42,676 bases of DNA from Flavobacteriales bacterium (GTDB lineage: Bacteria; Bacteroidota; Bacteroidia; Flavobacteriales_D; JAHECK01), in assembly GCA_030591505.1 (NCBI GenBank), contig JAUVAY010000004.1, positions 1 through 42,676 on the forward strand, given 5' to 3'. The notes under the pieces were generated by a model that worked only from the letters and a program-made list of their open reading frames with translations, was not told the origin of the DNA and did not search any database. Numbering within the stretch: the first letter of the stretch is position 1; every line of letters starts with the position of its first letter. The position numbers and the translations under genes are program-made. Shown in pieces: positions 1 to 9,357 of this stretch.

Positions 1-29
1 CGGCTTTAAATAAAGTAGTAAAGAATGAA

Positions 30-1766
30 TTATTTCGCAATAACTACATTAAAGTTACTTACGTTTCCATCTTCGTAACGAAGACCGAAAGTATACACAC
101 CATTCTCAAGATTCGAAACATTCACTTTAAGAACCTGACCAGCAGAAACACTTACAGTTTGCATTTCAACTAATTTACCAGCTACATTAAAGATTTGAAT
201 AGTTGTCAAACCATTAACATCGTTTAATGGAATTTGAATCATATTCTGAGCTGGGTTTGGATAAGGAGTAACATCAATATTATTACTCACTTCATCAACT
301 CCAACAGCATTTACATCGATCAAATGCGCAGAAATACCTGGAACCCAATCAGTTCCAAATCCACCATCAAACCATTCTGCACCATCAGACAATGGATACA
401 TCACTTGTAAGTAAGTATCTTGTGTTGTTTGATAATCCATACTAGTAACATCATGTCCAAATCTAACTGTTTCACTTTCAGTTGCTACACACATAAGGTA
501 ACGAACATCATCTTCTAATTCAATAACGTCTTCAAAAGGGACATAAAGATTAAGTCCTGATAAGTCATCACCAACATATTCATATACTCCTGAAGCTAAA
601 AGATCAAGATCGATCTCATCAATACCTGTATAAAGTGGATCAAGAACATCTTCAAATTGTAAAGTCCATTCATATAAGTAAACAGAAACAACTTCTCCAT
701 CTAAACCTTCACCAAAAGTTGAAGTAGAAAAAGTAAGTCCAACAGGAGCTACTCTACTTCCATTAGGATCTTGGAATATGATACAAGAATGTAATTCTCC
801 ACCCGTTGTAGTTGAAGAAGTATATTTTACGTTTGAAGGTCCTTCTGCTTCATCTGCAATTTCAGCATAAGAGAATAAATTTTCACTCATTCTAAAATTA
901 GCCATTAACATATCATCAGCAGGAAAATCATCTGTAGAGTCACTAGCCAATGAATAGGTCATTTCGTATACACCTAAATCATAATTTGTTTGACTAAATG
1001 TTGGAAGTGCTACAAAAGCACTATCACCTGAAAGAATATCAACTGCAGTTGCACTTTCATTATACAGTTCCGATCCATCCAAATTAATTATGGCACTCAA
1101 TACAACGTTTGTTTGATCATTAGAACCAAAATTAGTAACCCATGCACCTGTTTGAACTTCAAACTCAGTATCATCTTGTGCTAACATTTGCACATTAGAA
1201 GCATATCTTGCTCTTACGGGTCCATACGTTTTAATCCCTATATCATTGTTATAAAAACCATTTTTATTACCAATAAATACAGTCATACCACCTGCTAAAA
1301 TAGCATCCCTAAGGTTAGCTCCTGCTCCTTGAGAAATCATAACTACAGGAATGGTAACGTTTGCTCCATCTGCTCCACCACCCATTTCAATAGGCAATCC
1401 AGTATGATTGATAATTACGACAGCAATAGCTCCCGCTTCTTGCGCAGCAAATGCTTTTGCTCCAAATTCACAAGCTCCTCTGTATAAAACAGCAACTTTT
1501 CCAGTAATGTCATTAATAACAGGAGGGTCACATACTAATGAATCTTCAGTAGCAGAACCATCTAATGCCATAATCAATTCACCTCCAACAACTGCATTTA
1601 CAGGGTTTTCCAAATTTGGAACACTCCAGTCTGCACTAGCAGAATCAGCATAAGTAAGGGTGTAGTTTCCTTCAAAAACAGAAGGTGGTTGTACATAAAA
1701 CACAACCTGTGCATTGCCAAAGGTATATACCATGGCAAAAAGAATAAATAGTAAATTTCTTTTCAT
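30..1766 (-). CDS. Secreted PA-domain protein with T9SS type A sorting domain (paralog 1)
   Basis: A 578-residue exported protein. Residues 1-20 form a signal peptide ending in GNAQ. Residues about 60-170 look like a protease-associated (PA) domain, with the run GKVAVLYRGACEFGAKA and a following AGAIAVVIINH strand. The middle (about 180-490) has no family I can name; it is rich in acidic and beta-prone stretches. The last 80 residues are a type A T9SS sorting domain: PYPNPAQN, GKLVE, then LENGVYTF. Such tails direct proteins through the outer membrane by the Por/Gld machinery, usually followed by cleavage or anchoring. There is no peptidase catalytic domain, so the PA domain stands alone; its ligand is unknown. 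The next gene upstream is a paralog with the same layout and the same leader sequence. A -7 box (TAAATTTG) lies about 60 nt upstream of the ATG. Confidence 0.9.
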   Translation of the reverse strand: MKRNLLFILFAMVYTFGNAQVVFYVQPPSVFEGNYTLTYADSASADWSVPNLENPVNAVVGGELIMALDGSATEDSLVCDPPVINDITGKVAVLYRGACEFGAKAFAAQEAGAIAVVIINHTGLPIEMGGGADGANVTIPVVMISQGAGANLRDAILAGGMTVFIGNKNGFYNNDIGIKTYGPVRARYASNVQMLAQDDTEFEVQTGAWVTNFGSNDQTNVVLSAIINLDGSELYNESATAVDILSGDSAFVALPTFSQTNYDLGVYEMTYSLASDSTDDFPADDMLMANFRMSENLFSYAEIADEAEGPSNVKYTSSTTTGGELHSCIIFQDPNGSRVAPVGLTFSTSTFGEGLDGEVVSVYLYEWTLQFEDVLDPLYTGIDEIDLDLLASGVYEYVGDDLSGLNLYVPFEDVIELEDDVRYLMCVATESETVRFGHDVTSMDYQTTQDTYLQVMYPLSDGAEWFDGGFGTDWVPGISAHLIDVNAVGVDEVSNNIDVTPYPNPAQNMIQIPLNDVNGLTTIQIFNVAGKLVEMQTVSVSAGQVLKVNVSNLENGVYTFGLRYEDGNVSNFNVVIAK

Positions 1767-1787
1767 AGTGTAGAATTTTAGTTTATA
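1764..1787 (-). repeat. Leader sequence shared with 3716-3739
   Basis: The 21 nt upstream of this ATG and of the paralog's ATG at 3718 differ at one base only (minus strand TATAAACTAAAATTCTAYAC, then T before ATG). Further upstream the two diverge. The duplication therefore preserved, or selection keeps, the ribosome-binding leader. No Shine-Dalgarno motif is present in it. Confidence 0.7.
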
Positions 1788-1826
1788 AAATTAATTAATC
1801 GTGTTTTGTTTATAGTATTATCTCCT

Positions 1827-1834
1827 CAAATTTA
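1827..1834 (-). promoter_or_regulatory. Candidate promoter -7 box for paralog 1
   Basis: The minus strand reads TAAATTTG, an exact match to the Bacteroidetes -7 consensus TAnnTTTG. At the ideal 19-nt spacing the -33 position reads ATTT rather than TTTG, so the match is partial. A start here would give a leader of about 50-55 nt. It would let this gene be transcribed independently of the upstream paralog, whose terminator lies between. Confidence 0.5.
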
Positions 1835-1902
1835 TAAATAAAAGGCAAGGGAAAAATATAATAAGTAAATTTTTACCGCTCTATTATTAAAAATCGTAAA
1901 AC

Positions 1903-1951
1903 AAAGTAAAAACTAAAAGCCAATGAAACATATTTCATGCTTCAATTGGCT
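1903..1951 (-). terminator. Intrinsic terminator behind paralog 2
   Basis: The arms AGCCAAT (minus strand, 1945-1951) and ATTGGCT (1918-1924) pair, with additional TGAA/TTCA pairing inside. On the minus strand the stem is followed by a T-rich tail (TTTAGTTTTTAC). It sits 22 nt after the stop codon of the 1973-3718 gene. Confidence 0.65.
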
Positions 1952-1972
1952 CTTAATTCTTATCAAAATTGT

Positions 1973-3718
1973 TTATTTATTTATAACAACATTGAAATTA
2001 CTTACGTTTCCATCTTCATAACGAAGACCGAAAGTATACATACCATTTTCAAGGTTGCTAACATCAAACTTAAGTGTTTCACCTGAGTTAATAGAAACTA
2101 CTATTGTTTCCACAAGTTTTCCGCTAATATCAAAAACATTTATAGATGCAAGACCTGAAACATCATTAAATGGAATTTGAATAAAATTCTGTGCTGGGTT
2201 AGGATAAGGAGTAACATCAACATTATTACTTACTTCCTCTACACTAACAGCATTTGCATTAATCATGTGTACAGCTATACCAGGTACAGTATTCGCTCCA
2301 AAACCAGCAACATTCCATTCTTCATCTGAACTAATAGAAAACAATGGCTGAAGGAATTCATCCTGTGTTGCTTGGTAAGCATTTTTTGCGGCATCATGAC
2401 CTAAAAACATTTCAGAATTTTCATACCTAACACAGAATAAATAACGTGAATCATCATCTAAGTCAATAATATCCTCAAACTCAGCAAAAACATTTTCACC
2501 TTCCAAATCTCCTCCAACATATTCATAAAAACCAGAGGATAATAAATCAAGATCAATATCATCAAGTTGGTCAAAATTATCATCAAGTATATCCTCAAAC
2601 TCAAGTGTCCATTCATATAAAAAGATATCAGCAACCTCACCATCTATTGTCTCCGCATTTGTAGAAAGAGCAAAAGTCATCCCAGTAGCAACCACACGAC
2701 TCGCATTAGCATCACTGAAGTGAATACAATGTTGAGCTTCAAATGACATACCGCTAGGTTGAGAAAAACTTAAGTTAGTTGGACCATTTGCTTCATCTGT
2801 AAAAGAAGAATAAGTGAATAATGATTCACTAAAAGCAAAATTAGGGGATTCTGAATTATCAGCATCAAATTCATCTATACTATCAGAAACTACCGTATAA
2901 GTCATATCGTAAATAGCAGCTTCATAGCTTGTCTGACTGAATACGGGCAACATTACAAAAGCACTATCTCCAGATGCTATATCAATTGATGTACCTGCCG
3001 TTTCATTATATAATTCTGATCCATCCAAACTTATTTCAGCGGATAATAATACGCCCGTTTGATCATTAGAACCAAAGTTCGTAATCCAAGCTCCTAAAGG
3101 GATATCAAATTCCGTTTCATCTTGAGATAAAAGCAAAATGCTTGAAAACTGAGCAGCTTTAATCGCTAGTTCAGGTTTAATTCCAATATCATTTCCGTAA
3201 AAACCTGTTTTGTTACCATGGAATATAGTGAGGGTTTCACCATTACCAATAGCATCAGAAATTATCCCACCAGTACTAGTAGAAACCATTACCGTAGGAA
3301 TAGTAACATTTATTCCTTCAACTCCACCACCCATTCCTACAGGCTCACCTGAGTGGTTCACAATAACAACTGCGATTGCACCTGCATCTTGACATGCAAG
3401 AGCTTTTGCTCCAAATTCACAAGCGCCTCTCCAAAGAACGGCAATTTTACCATCTACATCTGTAATAACTGGGGGGTCACAAATCAATGAATCTGTTGCG
3501 TCAAACGCTATTACTAAATCACCTATAATGGCATTAGCAGGATCTAGCATATCAGGTACAGTCCAACTTTGTGATACAACTGCATAGTCATTAGAATAAT
3601 TTCCCGTTGCCCCTGAAGGTGGGTATATAAAAAACACAACTGCTGGATCAGCATCAGCAAATACATTACCTAATCCATAGGTACATACAAATATCAATAA
3701 AAGTAATTTTCTTTTCAT
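1973..3718 (-). CDS. Secreted PA-domain protein with T9SS type A sorting domain (paralog 2)
   Basis: A 581-residue paralog of the 30-1766 product with the same order of parts: signal peptide (about residues 1-22), PA domain (about 63-175, GKIAVLWRGACEFGAKA), an unnamed middle region, and a type A T9SS tail (PYPNPAQN, GKLVE, LENGMYTFGLRYEDG). The PA core and the C-terminal 80 residues are close to those of paralog 1, while the middle has diverged more. Both lack any peptidase catalytic domain. The pair is a tandem duplication with each gene keeping its own terminator or promoter region. A role at the cell surface (binding or modulation of secreted proteins or polymers) is inference; the family and export route are well supported. 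Confidence 0.9.
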   Translation of the reverse strand: MKRKLLLLIFVCTYGLGNVFADADPAVVFFIYPPSGATGNYSNDYAVVSQSWTVPDMLDPANAIIGDLVIAFDATDSLICDPPVITDVDGKIAVLWRGACEFGAKALACQDAGAIAVVIVNHSGEPVGMGGGVEGINVTIPTVMVSTSTGGIISDAIGNGETLTIFHGNKTGFYGNDIGIKPELAIKAAQFSSILLLSQDETEFDIPLGAWITNFGSNDQTGVLLSAEISLDGSELYNETAGTSIDIASGDSAFVMLPVFSQTSYEAAIYDMTYTVVSDSIDEFDADNSESPNFAFSESLFTYSSFTDEANGPTNLSFSQPSGMSFEAQHCIHFSDANASRVVATGMTFALSTNAETIDGEVADIFLYEWTLEFEDILDDNFDQLDDIDLDLLSSGFYEYVGGDLEGENVFAEFEDIIDLDDDSRYLFCVRYENSEMFLGHDAAKNAYQATQDEFLQPLFSISSDEEWNVAGFGANTVPGIAVHMINANAVSVEEVSNNVDVTPYPNPAQNFIQIPFNDVSGLASINVFDISGKLVETIVVSINSGETLKFDVSNLENGMYTFGLRYEDGNVSNFNVVINK

Positions 3719-3857
3719 AGTATAGAATTTTAGTTTATAGTTTTGATTTGCTATAAATATAGAAAAACGAATGTACCCTTCCTTGTAAACTGGCTAACAT
3801 TTTTTACTATTTATTGGAATAATGACTACAAAGCACCTTTTATTGAAGGCATTCTAA

Positions 3858-4520
3858 TTACAAATCATAGGAATATGAAAAGCCCAATATAAAATTTTTA
3901 TCAGGAGAAACTGCATTCAATCTTTGCTGATAACGATAATATGTTTTCAAGCTATGCTTCTTTGAAATTGAGTATTGAAATCCAATGTCCATTCTTTGTT
4001 GTGAAAAGCGATTATCCCAATGATTGGTCCGTAAAAAAAGCTCGTAAGCAATAAATGGATCCAATGGAAATTTACGCGTTCGGTACCTAACCTTTACTTT
4101 ATTTCTAAAATGTGCAGGCAAAGGACCTAACTCACTACTAAAGTTATAATCATAGCGAACTCGATAATTAAATCTAAAGCGATCGAGATTAAAATTAAAC
4201 TTTGCAAAGCCAAACAAACGATGAACTAAATACTTTTCAAACCAATCGCTAAATCGGTATCCACCTGAAAACACAAGAAATTTAAAAGGATCGGTCTGAA
4301 GTTGTAGTTCAAGATAGGTCTCGTTAACATCCGCCAGGTTATTGTCTCGACGATAAGCGGCTTCAAATTTCAGGTCGAGTTTTTTATTGATCTTATAACT
4401 TAGACCGGCATCCAACCATAACTGAAAATCTTTTTGAATAAAAGGCGTAGAATTATTCTCTTGTGCGATTGAAGAAACGCTTACAAAAATTAATACAACT
4501 ATATATCGAAGTGTCTTCAT
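3858..4520 (-). CDS. DUF2490 outer-membrane beta-barrel protein
   Basis: 220 residues from the ATG at 4520. A longer frame opens at 4562, but that start lies inside the preceding lipoprotein gene, while MKTLRYIVVLIFVSVSSIAQ is a clear signal peptide and begins 10 nt after that gene's stop codon. The mature part has alternating strands of aromatic and polar residues (LDAGLSYKINKKLDLKFEAAY, GGYRFSDWFEKYLVHRLFG, RFNYRVRYDY) and ends in FSYSYDL, an aromatic-rich end typical of outer-membrane barrels. It matches the DUF2490 pattern, a family of unknown function common in Bacteroidetes. It is the last gene of a three-gene run with the lipoprotein and acyl-CoA ligase. Confidence 0.8.
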   Translation of the reverse strand: MKTLRYIVVLIFVSVSSIAQENNSTPFIQKDFQLWLDAGLSYKINKKLDLKFEAAYRRDNNLADVNETYLELQLQTDPFKFLVFSGGYRFSDWFEKYLVHRLFGFAKFNFNLDRFRFNYRVRYDYNFSSELGPLPAHFRNKVKVRYRTRKFPLDPFIAYELFLRTNHWDNRFSQQRMDIGFQYSISKKHSLKTYYRYQQRLNAVSPDKNFILGFSYSYDL

Positions 4521-4530
4521 CAGAAATAGT

Positions 4531-4938
4531 CTACCAATTCTCTGTGACCAAATCGTTTCCAACTACCACATCACCATTATCCAACACCTTAATATTTATG
4601 CTGATTTCATTTGTTCCAGAATCACACGGGTCTATCGGACTGCATTCACCATAAGTATAAATGGTATAATTTCCAGCGTATAAGAAGGAGAACTTGTACT
4701 TTCCTTCATAATCAGTTCTCACCTCATCCCCATAAAAATCCTCGTCTCCAAAAACAATGTAAACACGCTTTTCAGGAAGGTAATACTCATTTTCAAACTG
4801 CCCTGAATTGTCGTATTTACGCTCCAGCACTTTTCCATAAATAGTGCTTTTCCCACCGTAACCTTCGTTTTTCTGACAGGCAGGTAAAAGAAATACCAGT
4901 ACTAAAAGAAATAGGAGTAGCTTGATCCTTGTCACCAT
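4531..4938 (-). CDS. Small lipoprotein, Ig/carboxypeptidase-regulatory-like fold
   Basis: About 135 residues from the ATG at 4938. An in-frame ATG at 4962 also exists, but it lies inside the upstream ligase gene; the 4938 start follows the ligase stop by a single base. The N-terminus (MVTRIKLLLFLLVLVFLLPAC) is a lipoprotein signal with lipobox LPAC, so the mature protein should be lipid-anchored. The rest (STIYGKVLER, RVYIVFGDED, YEGKYKFSFLYAGNYTIYTYG) resembles a single carboxypeptidase-regulatory or transthyretin-like beta-sandwich of about 90 residues. Two further Cys (ECSPIDPCDSG) could form a disulfide. Function is unknown; tight packing suggests co-expression with the DUF2490 barrel. 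Confidence 0.75.
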   Translation of the reverse strand: MVTRIKLLLFLLVLVFLLPACQKNEGYGGKSTIYGKVLERKYDNSGQFENEYYLPEKRVYIVFGDEDFYGDEVRTDYEGKYKFSFLYAGNYTIYTYGECSPIDPCDSGTNEISINIKVLDNGDVVVGNDLVTENW

Positions 4939-4939
4939 T

Positions 4940-6718
4940 CTATAATTTATTTTCATCATCATATATATTACAAACTAAGTCATCATACTTAGCAAGGATC
5001 GCTTTTCGCTTTAATTTTAATGTCGGTGTTAATTCTCCACCATCAATAGAGAATGGATGTTGTACGAATTCGAATTTCTTGATCTTCTCCCATTTCGCAA
5101 AGCCTTCATTATAATGGTCGATCACACTATGTAATTTACTTAAAAGAACGGAATCTTTTAATACAGCTTCGTCGCCTGGATAATCTAATTTTTTATGCTT
5201 ATAATAATCTTTTATGTGGTCGTAAGAGGGCACTATCAAAGCTGCAGGGTGTTTTCTGTTTTCTCCGATCACCATTAATTGTTCAATAAACATAGAAGCT
5301 TTAAAGGTATTCTCCATCAATTGAGGTGCAACGTATTTTCCTCCCGAGGTTTTAAAGATCTCTTTTTTACGATCAGTTATCTTTAAAAAGCCTTCTTCAT
5401 CAATTTTCCCAATATCTCCAGTGTGAAACCATCCATCCGGATCGAGTACTTCACGTGTTTTTTCTTCATTTTTATAGTAACCTAGCATCACATTAGGACC
5501 CTTAGCCAATACTTCACCATCTTCAGCAATTTTAATCTGAACTTTATCTATCGCCTTTCCAACAGTTCCTATTTTAAAATGACGGTCTGCCATCATATTA
5601 ACTGTAATTACGGGTGAGGTTTCCGTAAGCCCATAACCTTCCATAATAGGCACTCCTGCTGCATTAAAAACACGCGCTAATCGAGGCTGAAGGGCAGCAC
5701 TTCCCGAGGCAATTACTTTTACATTACCGCCTAAAGCTTCTCTCCATTTACTAAAAATTAATTTATTCGCTATCTTCAATTTAAACTCATACCATGCACC
5801 ATTTGCTTGATACGGTTCATATTCTTTTGCTAAGTCTAGTGCCCAGAAAAACAATCCTTTTTTAATTCCTGTTAAATCTGCGCCTTTCATTACGATCTTA
5901 TCATAGATCTTTTCAAGCAAACGCGGAACGGCTGAGAAACCATCCGGCTTGATCTCCTTTAAATTATCGCTGATCGTTTCAATAGACTCAGCATAATATA
6001 TAGAAGTTCCTACATACACATATAAATAAGACAAGATGCGTTCATATACATGACATAAAGGAAGAAAACTTAAGGCCTTTTCTCCGGCATATAAGGGCAA
6101 TCTAAGTCTGCTTGCCAAAACATTACTTAGTAAATTATTATGTGATAACATAACCCCTTTAGGCACTCCGGTTGTTCCTGAAGTATAGATCAATGTGGCA
6201 AGATCATCCGTTTTTACATTGCTTTTAAGTATTTCAACTTTTTCCTGGTACTCGATATCTCCAAGCTCCATTACATCCGTCCATCGTTTAACACCTTCGA
6301 GTTTATCAAATGAAAAAATATCTTGTAATGTAGATACATTATCAAAGATCGCTTTTACTTTATCATAGATCTCCTGATCAGAAACAAAACAATATTTTAT
6401 TTCGGCATTATTAAATATGTATTCATATTCTGAAGAAGTTATTGTAGGATAAATAGGGACATTAATAGCTCCTATTTGCAATACCGCTAAATCAACAATA
6501 TTCCATTCCGGACGGTTATTAGAAACTAAGGCAATCTTATCACCAGGTTGAACACCCAATGACAAAAGGGCTCTACTCAGTTTGTTTCCTAAATTAATAA
6601 CCTCATCTGTAGAATAAGTAATCCATTCTCCATTCTCCTTTCCTGCCAAAGCAACTTCTAAAGGGTAATTATCTTTTTGATATTGTATAAAATCGAATAA
6701 GCGTGTAACGTTTTCCAT
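4940..6718 (-). CDS. Long-chain fatty acid-CoA ligase (AMP-binding)
   Basis: 592 residues, the usual size of bacterial long-chain acyl-CoA synthetases. It activates fatty acids to acyl-AMP and then acyl-CoA in the cytoplasm or at the inner membrane. Motifs in order: YTSGTTGVPKG at 178-188 (phosphate-binding loop), MEGYGLTETSPV (adenine and substrate pocket), GWFHTGDIG (ribose-binding Asp), and TDRKKEIFKTSGGKYVAP (hinge and catalytic Lys region). It has the linker pattern of the FadD15/AasL-type subfamily rather than acetyl-CoA synthetase. It leads the operon with the small lipoprotein and DUF2490 genes. A near-consensus -7 box (TATATTTA) lies about 60 nt upstream. Substrate chain length cannot be read from sequence alone. 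Confidence 0.93.
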   Translation of the reverse strand: MENVTRLFDFIQYQKDNYPLEVALAGKENGEWITYSTDEVINLGNKLSRALLSLGVQPGDKIALVSNNRPEWNIVDLAVLQIGAINVPIYPTITSSEYEYIFNNAEIKYCFVSDQEIYDKVKAIFDNVSTLQDIFSFDKLEGVKRWTDVMELGDIEYQEKVEILKSNVKTDDLATLIYTSGTTGVPKGVMLSHNNLLSNVLASRLRLPLYAGEKALSFLPLCHVYERILSYLYVYVGTSIYYAESIETISDNLKEIKPDGFSAVPRLLEKIYDKIVMKGADLTGIKKGLFFWALDLAKEYEPYQANGAWYEFKLKIANKLIFSKWREALGGNVKVIASGSAALQPRLARVFNAAGVPIMEGYGLTETSPVITVNMMADRHFKIGTVGKAIDKVQIKIAEDGEVLAKGPNVMLGYYKNEEKTREVLDPDGWFHTGDIGKIDEEGFLKITDRKKEIFKTSGGKYVAPQLMENTFKASMFIEQLMVIGENRKHPAALIVPSYDHIKDYYKHKKLDYPGDEAVLKDSVLLSKLHSVIDHYNEGFAKWEKIKKFEFVQHPFSIDGGELTPTLKLKRKAILAKYDDLVCNIYDDENKL

Positions 6719-6846
6719 TAAATTAAAATTAAATGCTTGTTGGGGTTAATGAATTTACAACCATGCAATAAATATAAGTTTTTAGTGCTAATCAAAAAAC
6801 TTCATAAAGGCAATTCAGCTAAAAATAGAATTTCAAGTAGCTTATA

Positions 6847-8490
6847 TCACTTTCTATAGACTTCTTCCCCATTAATAAAGGTAGAAACGACCTTTACTTC
6901 AAGTAGTTTTTCTTCAGGTAATTTCATAATATCTCCTTCGAGGATTACAAAATCTGCCAACTTATCTACTTCCAAACTTCCTTTTTCATTTTCTTCAAAA
7001 TTGGACAAAGCTGCCCAAATTGTCATTCCCATTAACGCTTCATTTCTTGATAATTTTTGATCAGCTAAAAATGCCCCTTCCGGATAGCCTTTTACATCTT
7101 TCCGTGCTACCGCTGCATAAAATGTAAGCATTGGGTCAATTTTTTCGACAGGAAAGTCCGTTCCCAAGGCAAGAATCCCCATTTCTTGGAGCAATTTCTG
7201 ATATGAATAGGCATCATGAATTCTCTCTTCCCCTAATCTATCTTCTGCCCAATACATATCTGAAGTAGCATGAGTGGGTTGAACAGATGGGATAATTGTA
7301 TAGTCTTCAAATTTTTGAAGATCCTCTTCATTAACAACCTGTGCATGTTCGATTCTCCATCGTAGATCATTTGTGGTTTTTAAGTACTTAGCATAGATGG
7401 AGATTAATACTCTATTTGCCGAATCACCAATACAATGGGTATTCATTTGAAATCCATTTTCATAACAAAGTCCGGCTATACTATCAAAATGACTAAAGCT
7501 ATTAAGCAAGAACCCCATATTGTCGGGTTGATCAGAATAAGGTGCCAGCAAAGATGCTCCTCTTGATCCTAAGGCACCATCAGCGTAAACTTTGACTGAC
7601 CTGACTGTAAGGCGCTCTTTTATTAAAGGCCCATTTTGAAAATAATGATCGAGATTTCCCGATTCATCACTCAACATAGCATAAATACGCATTTTCAGGC
7701 TCCCATCTTCGTGTAAACCTTCAATGATTTGGATCTCATTATGTGACAAGCCAGCATCATCTACCGTGGTTAAGCCCACACTAAAACAATTTTTCTGGGC
7801 CGAAAGCAGTGCTTCTTTAATTAAACTATCGGAATCTTCAGGGAGCTTTCTCAATAAAAAATCCTTTGCATTATCCACCAATATACCCGTCAATTCTCCA
7901 TCGATCGCTTCAAATATCCCTCCAGCAATGCTCTGTCCTGCTTTAATTGAAGCTATGTCCAATGCGGCTTGGTTTGCAATCATTGCATGACCATCTATCC
8001 TATCAAGGATAACTGGAGTATTTGGAAACAATTCATTCAGGATTTCATTACTAGGAAACTGTTTTATATCCCAATCATTTTGATCCCAGCCTTCACCGAG
8101 AATAATTTCATGATCATTCTTTAGTGAATACTCTTTCACTCGTTCCACAACTTCTTCCCAAGAGGAAGTTCCCGTAAGATCAACTCTCTTTAAACCTTTA
8201 CCATAAGCCAGAAAATGGCAGTGTGCATCTATAAAACCAGGGTAGACAAATCTCTTTTCTGCATCAACAACTTGTGTAGACTTATATCGATTCATAATTG
8301 CTCGTTCGGCTCCTATCTCTACTATTTTACCATCCTTAATAGCCATCGCCTCAGCCACTGAGAATTGCTCATCAACCATATATATCGTAGCGTTATGAAC
8401 GATGAGATCAACTTCAATATTCTTATAGGCACATGAGGAAAGAAAGGGTATTGCAAAAAGGCTAAGGAAATAAGCTAATAATCGTAACAT
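6847..8490 (-). CDS. Lipoprotein amidohydrolase, YtcJ-like
   Basis: 547 residues. The N-terminus is a lipoprotein signal with lipobox LSSC and the acyl-accepting cysteine at residue 20, so the enzyme is membrane-anchored outside the cytoplasm. The amidohydrolase_3 pattern is present: metal-binding DAHCHF (His90, His92), MNTHCIGD, RIEHAQVV, and ALGTDFPVEKIDP near the C-terminus with the metal Asp. The closing segment LADFVILEGDIM is the composite beta-sandwich seen in this family. Members hydrolyse C-N bonds such as N-formyl or N-acyl groups; the true substrate is unknown. It stands alone, divergent from the SCO gene. Confidence 0.88.
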   Translation of the reverse strand: MLRLLAYFLSLFAIPFLSSCAYKNIEVDLIVHNATIYMVDEQFSVAEAMAIKDGKIVEIGAERAIMNRYKSTQVVDAEKRFVYPGFIDAHCHFLAYGKGLKRVDLTGTSSWEEVVERVKEYSLKNDHEIILGEGWDQNDWDIKQFPSNEILNELFPNTPVILDRIDGHAMIANQAALDIASIKAGQSIAGGIFEAIDGELTGILVDNAKDFLLRKLPEDSDSLIKEALLSAQKNCFSVGLTTVDDAGLSHNEIQIIEGLHEDGSLKMRIYAMLSDESGNLDHYFQNGPLIKERLTVRSVKVYADGALGSRGASLLAPYSDQPDNMGFLLNSFSHFDSIAGLCYENGFQMNTHCIGDSANRVLISIYAKYLKTTNDLRWRIEHAQVVNEEDLQKFEDYTIIPSVQPTHATSDMYWAEDRLGEERIHDAYSYQKLLQEMGILALGTDFPVEKIDPMLTFYAAVARKDVKGYPEGAFLADQKLSRNEALMGMTIWAALSNFEENEKGSLEVDKLADFVILEGDIMKLPEEKLLEVKVVSTFINGEEVYRK

Positions 8491-8581
8491 ACATTTTGTT
8501 TATTAAAGTCAGAAACGAAGATGCACATTTTCGGGGAAATTAATATGTTCTTTTTATCACTAATAAATAAGCTTCCTTGAT

Positions 8582-8589
8582 TATTTTTG
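8582..8589 (+). promoter_or_regulatory. Candidate promoter -7 box for the SCO gene
   Basis: TATTTTTG followed by C matches TAnnTTTG. It contains the TTG (8587) that would otherwise be the earliest start codon of the gene, which argues for the ATG at 8605. I see no good -33 TTTG at 19-nt spacing, so the promoter is only partly supported. The implied leader is about 10 nt. Confidence 0.5.
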
Positions 8590-8604
8590 CAAAAAGAAAT
8601 ATCA

Positions 8605-9273
8605 ATGACAAATAAAAAAAGTTCTCCTTCAACTTTAATCGCCTTTGTGGCTGTGTTTTTAATTGGCGTTTTTGTAGTTTATTTTATTCAGAATAGCGGA
8701 GATAAATTACCCATCTATAATCCCGCTGACATTAACCCTAGTCTGGTAGATGAATCGGTAAGGGATGTTAAAACCAATCATCGAATTCAGACATTCTCTT
8801 TAATAAACCAATTAGGAGATACAATAAGTGAAAAAAACTTTGAAGGGAAGATCTATGTTGCCGATTTCTTTTTTACTCGATGCATGGGTATTTGTCCGAA
8901 AATGACCAAACAAATGGACAGAGCTGCTACTGAACTGGCCGATGAAAAAGATGTGATGTTTCTTTCTCACTCTGTTACGCCTGTTTCTGATTCTGTTGTT
9001 GTTTTAGCAGAATATGCAGAGCTCTATGGAGCAAATCCCGAGCAATGGATGTTGGTAACAGGAGATAAAAAAGAGATCTATGATCTTGCTCGTAAATTTT
9101 ACTTCGCTGTTACTACTGAAGGAACAGGAGACAGTACAGATTTTATCCATACCGAAAACTTTGTCTTAATAGATAAAGAAAAACGAATTAGAGGTTTTTA
9201 TGATGGTACTTCAAGCAATGATGTTGATCAGCTTATTGATGACATTCGGACTTTACAGAAGGAGTATGAATAA
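8605..9273 (+). CDS. SCO1/SenC-family copper chaperone
   Basis: 222 residues from ATG 8605. One N-terminal membrane anchor spans about residues 9-28, leaving a thioredoxin-fold domain outside the cytoplasm. The copper-binding set is complete: TRCMGICPK (Cys93, Cys97) and the distal His182 in DFIHTENF. The family delivers copper to, or reduces, the CuA site of cytochrome c oxidase. The DGTSSNDVDQLI segment near the end is typical of Bacteroidetes members. An upstream TTG at 8587 would add six residues but lies inside a promoter-like -7 box. No oxidase genes are nearby, so its target oxidase lies elsewhere. Confidence 0.9.
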   Translation: MTNKKSSPSTLIAFVAVFLIGVFVVYFIQNSGDKLPIYNPADINPSLVDESVRDVKTNHRIQTFSLINQLGDTISEKNFEGKIYVADFFFTRCMGICPKMTKQMDRAATELADEKDVMFLSHSVTPVSDSVVVLAEYAELYGANPEQWMLVTGDKKEIYDLARKFYFAVTTEGTGDSTDFIHTENFVLIDKEKRIRGFYDGTSSNDVDQLIDDIRTLQKEYE

Positions 9274-9357
9274 CTAGACATTTATATTACTGGCTGTATC
9301 ACAGCGTTTCACAGAGGAAAATAAGAACTTTTACAGAGCATTAATAATGATTTAATT

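Noticed and set aside
4521-4562. Longer N-terminus for the DUF2490 protein
   Set aside because: It would place 14 hydrophilic residues before a perfect signal peptide and overlap the lipoprotein gene.
8587-8604. TTG start extending the SCO protein by six residues
   Set aside because: The TTG is part of a TATTTTTG promoter-like -7 box, and ATG 8605 directly precedes the membrane anchor.
9274-9357. Bidirectional terminator between the SCO and TonB receptor genes
   Set aside because: Only a 5-bp GCTGT/ACAGC stem without a T-tract is present; too weak to call.
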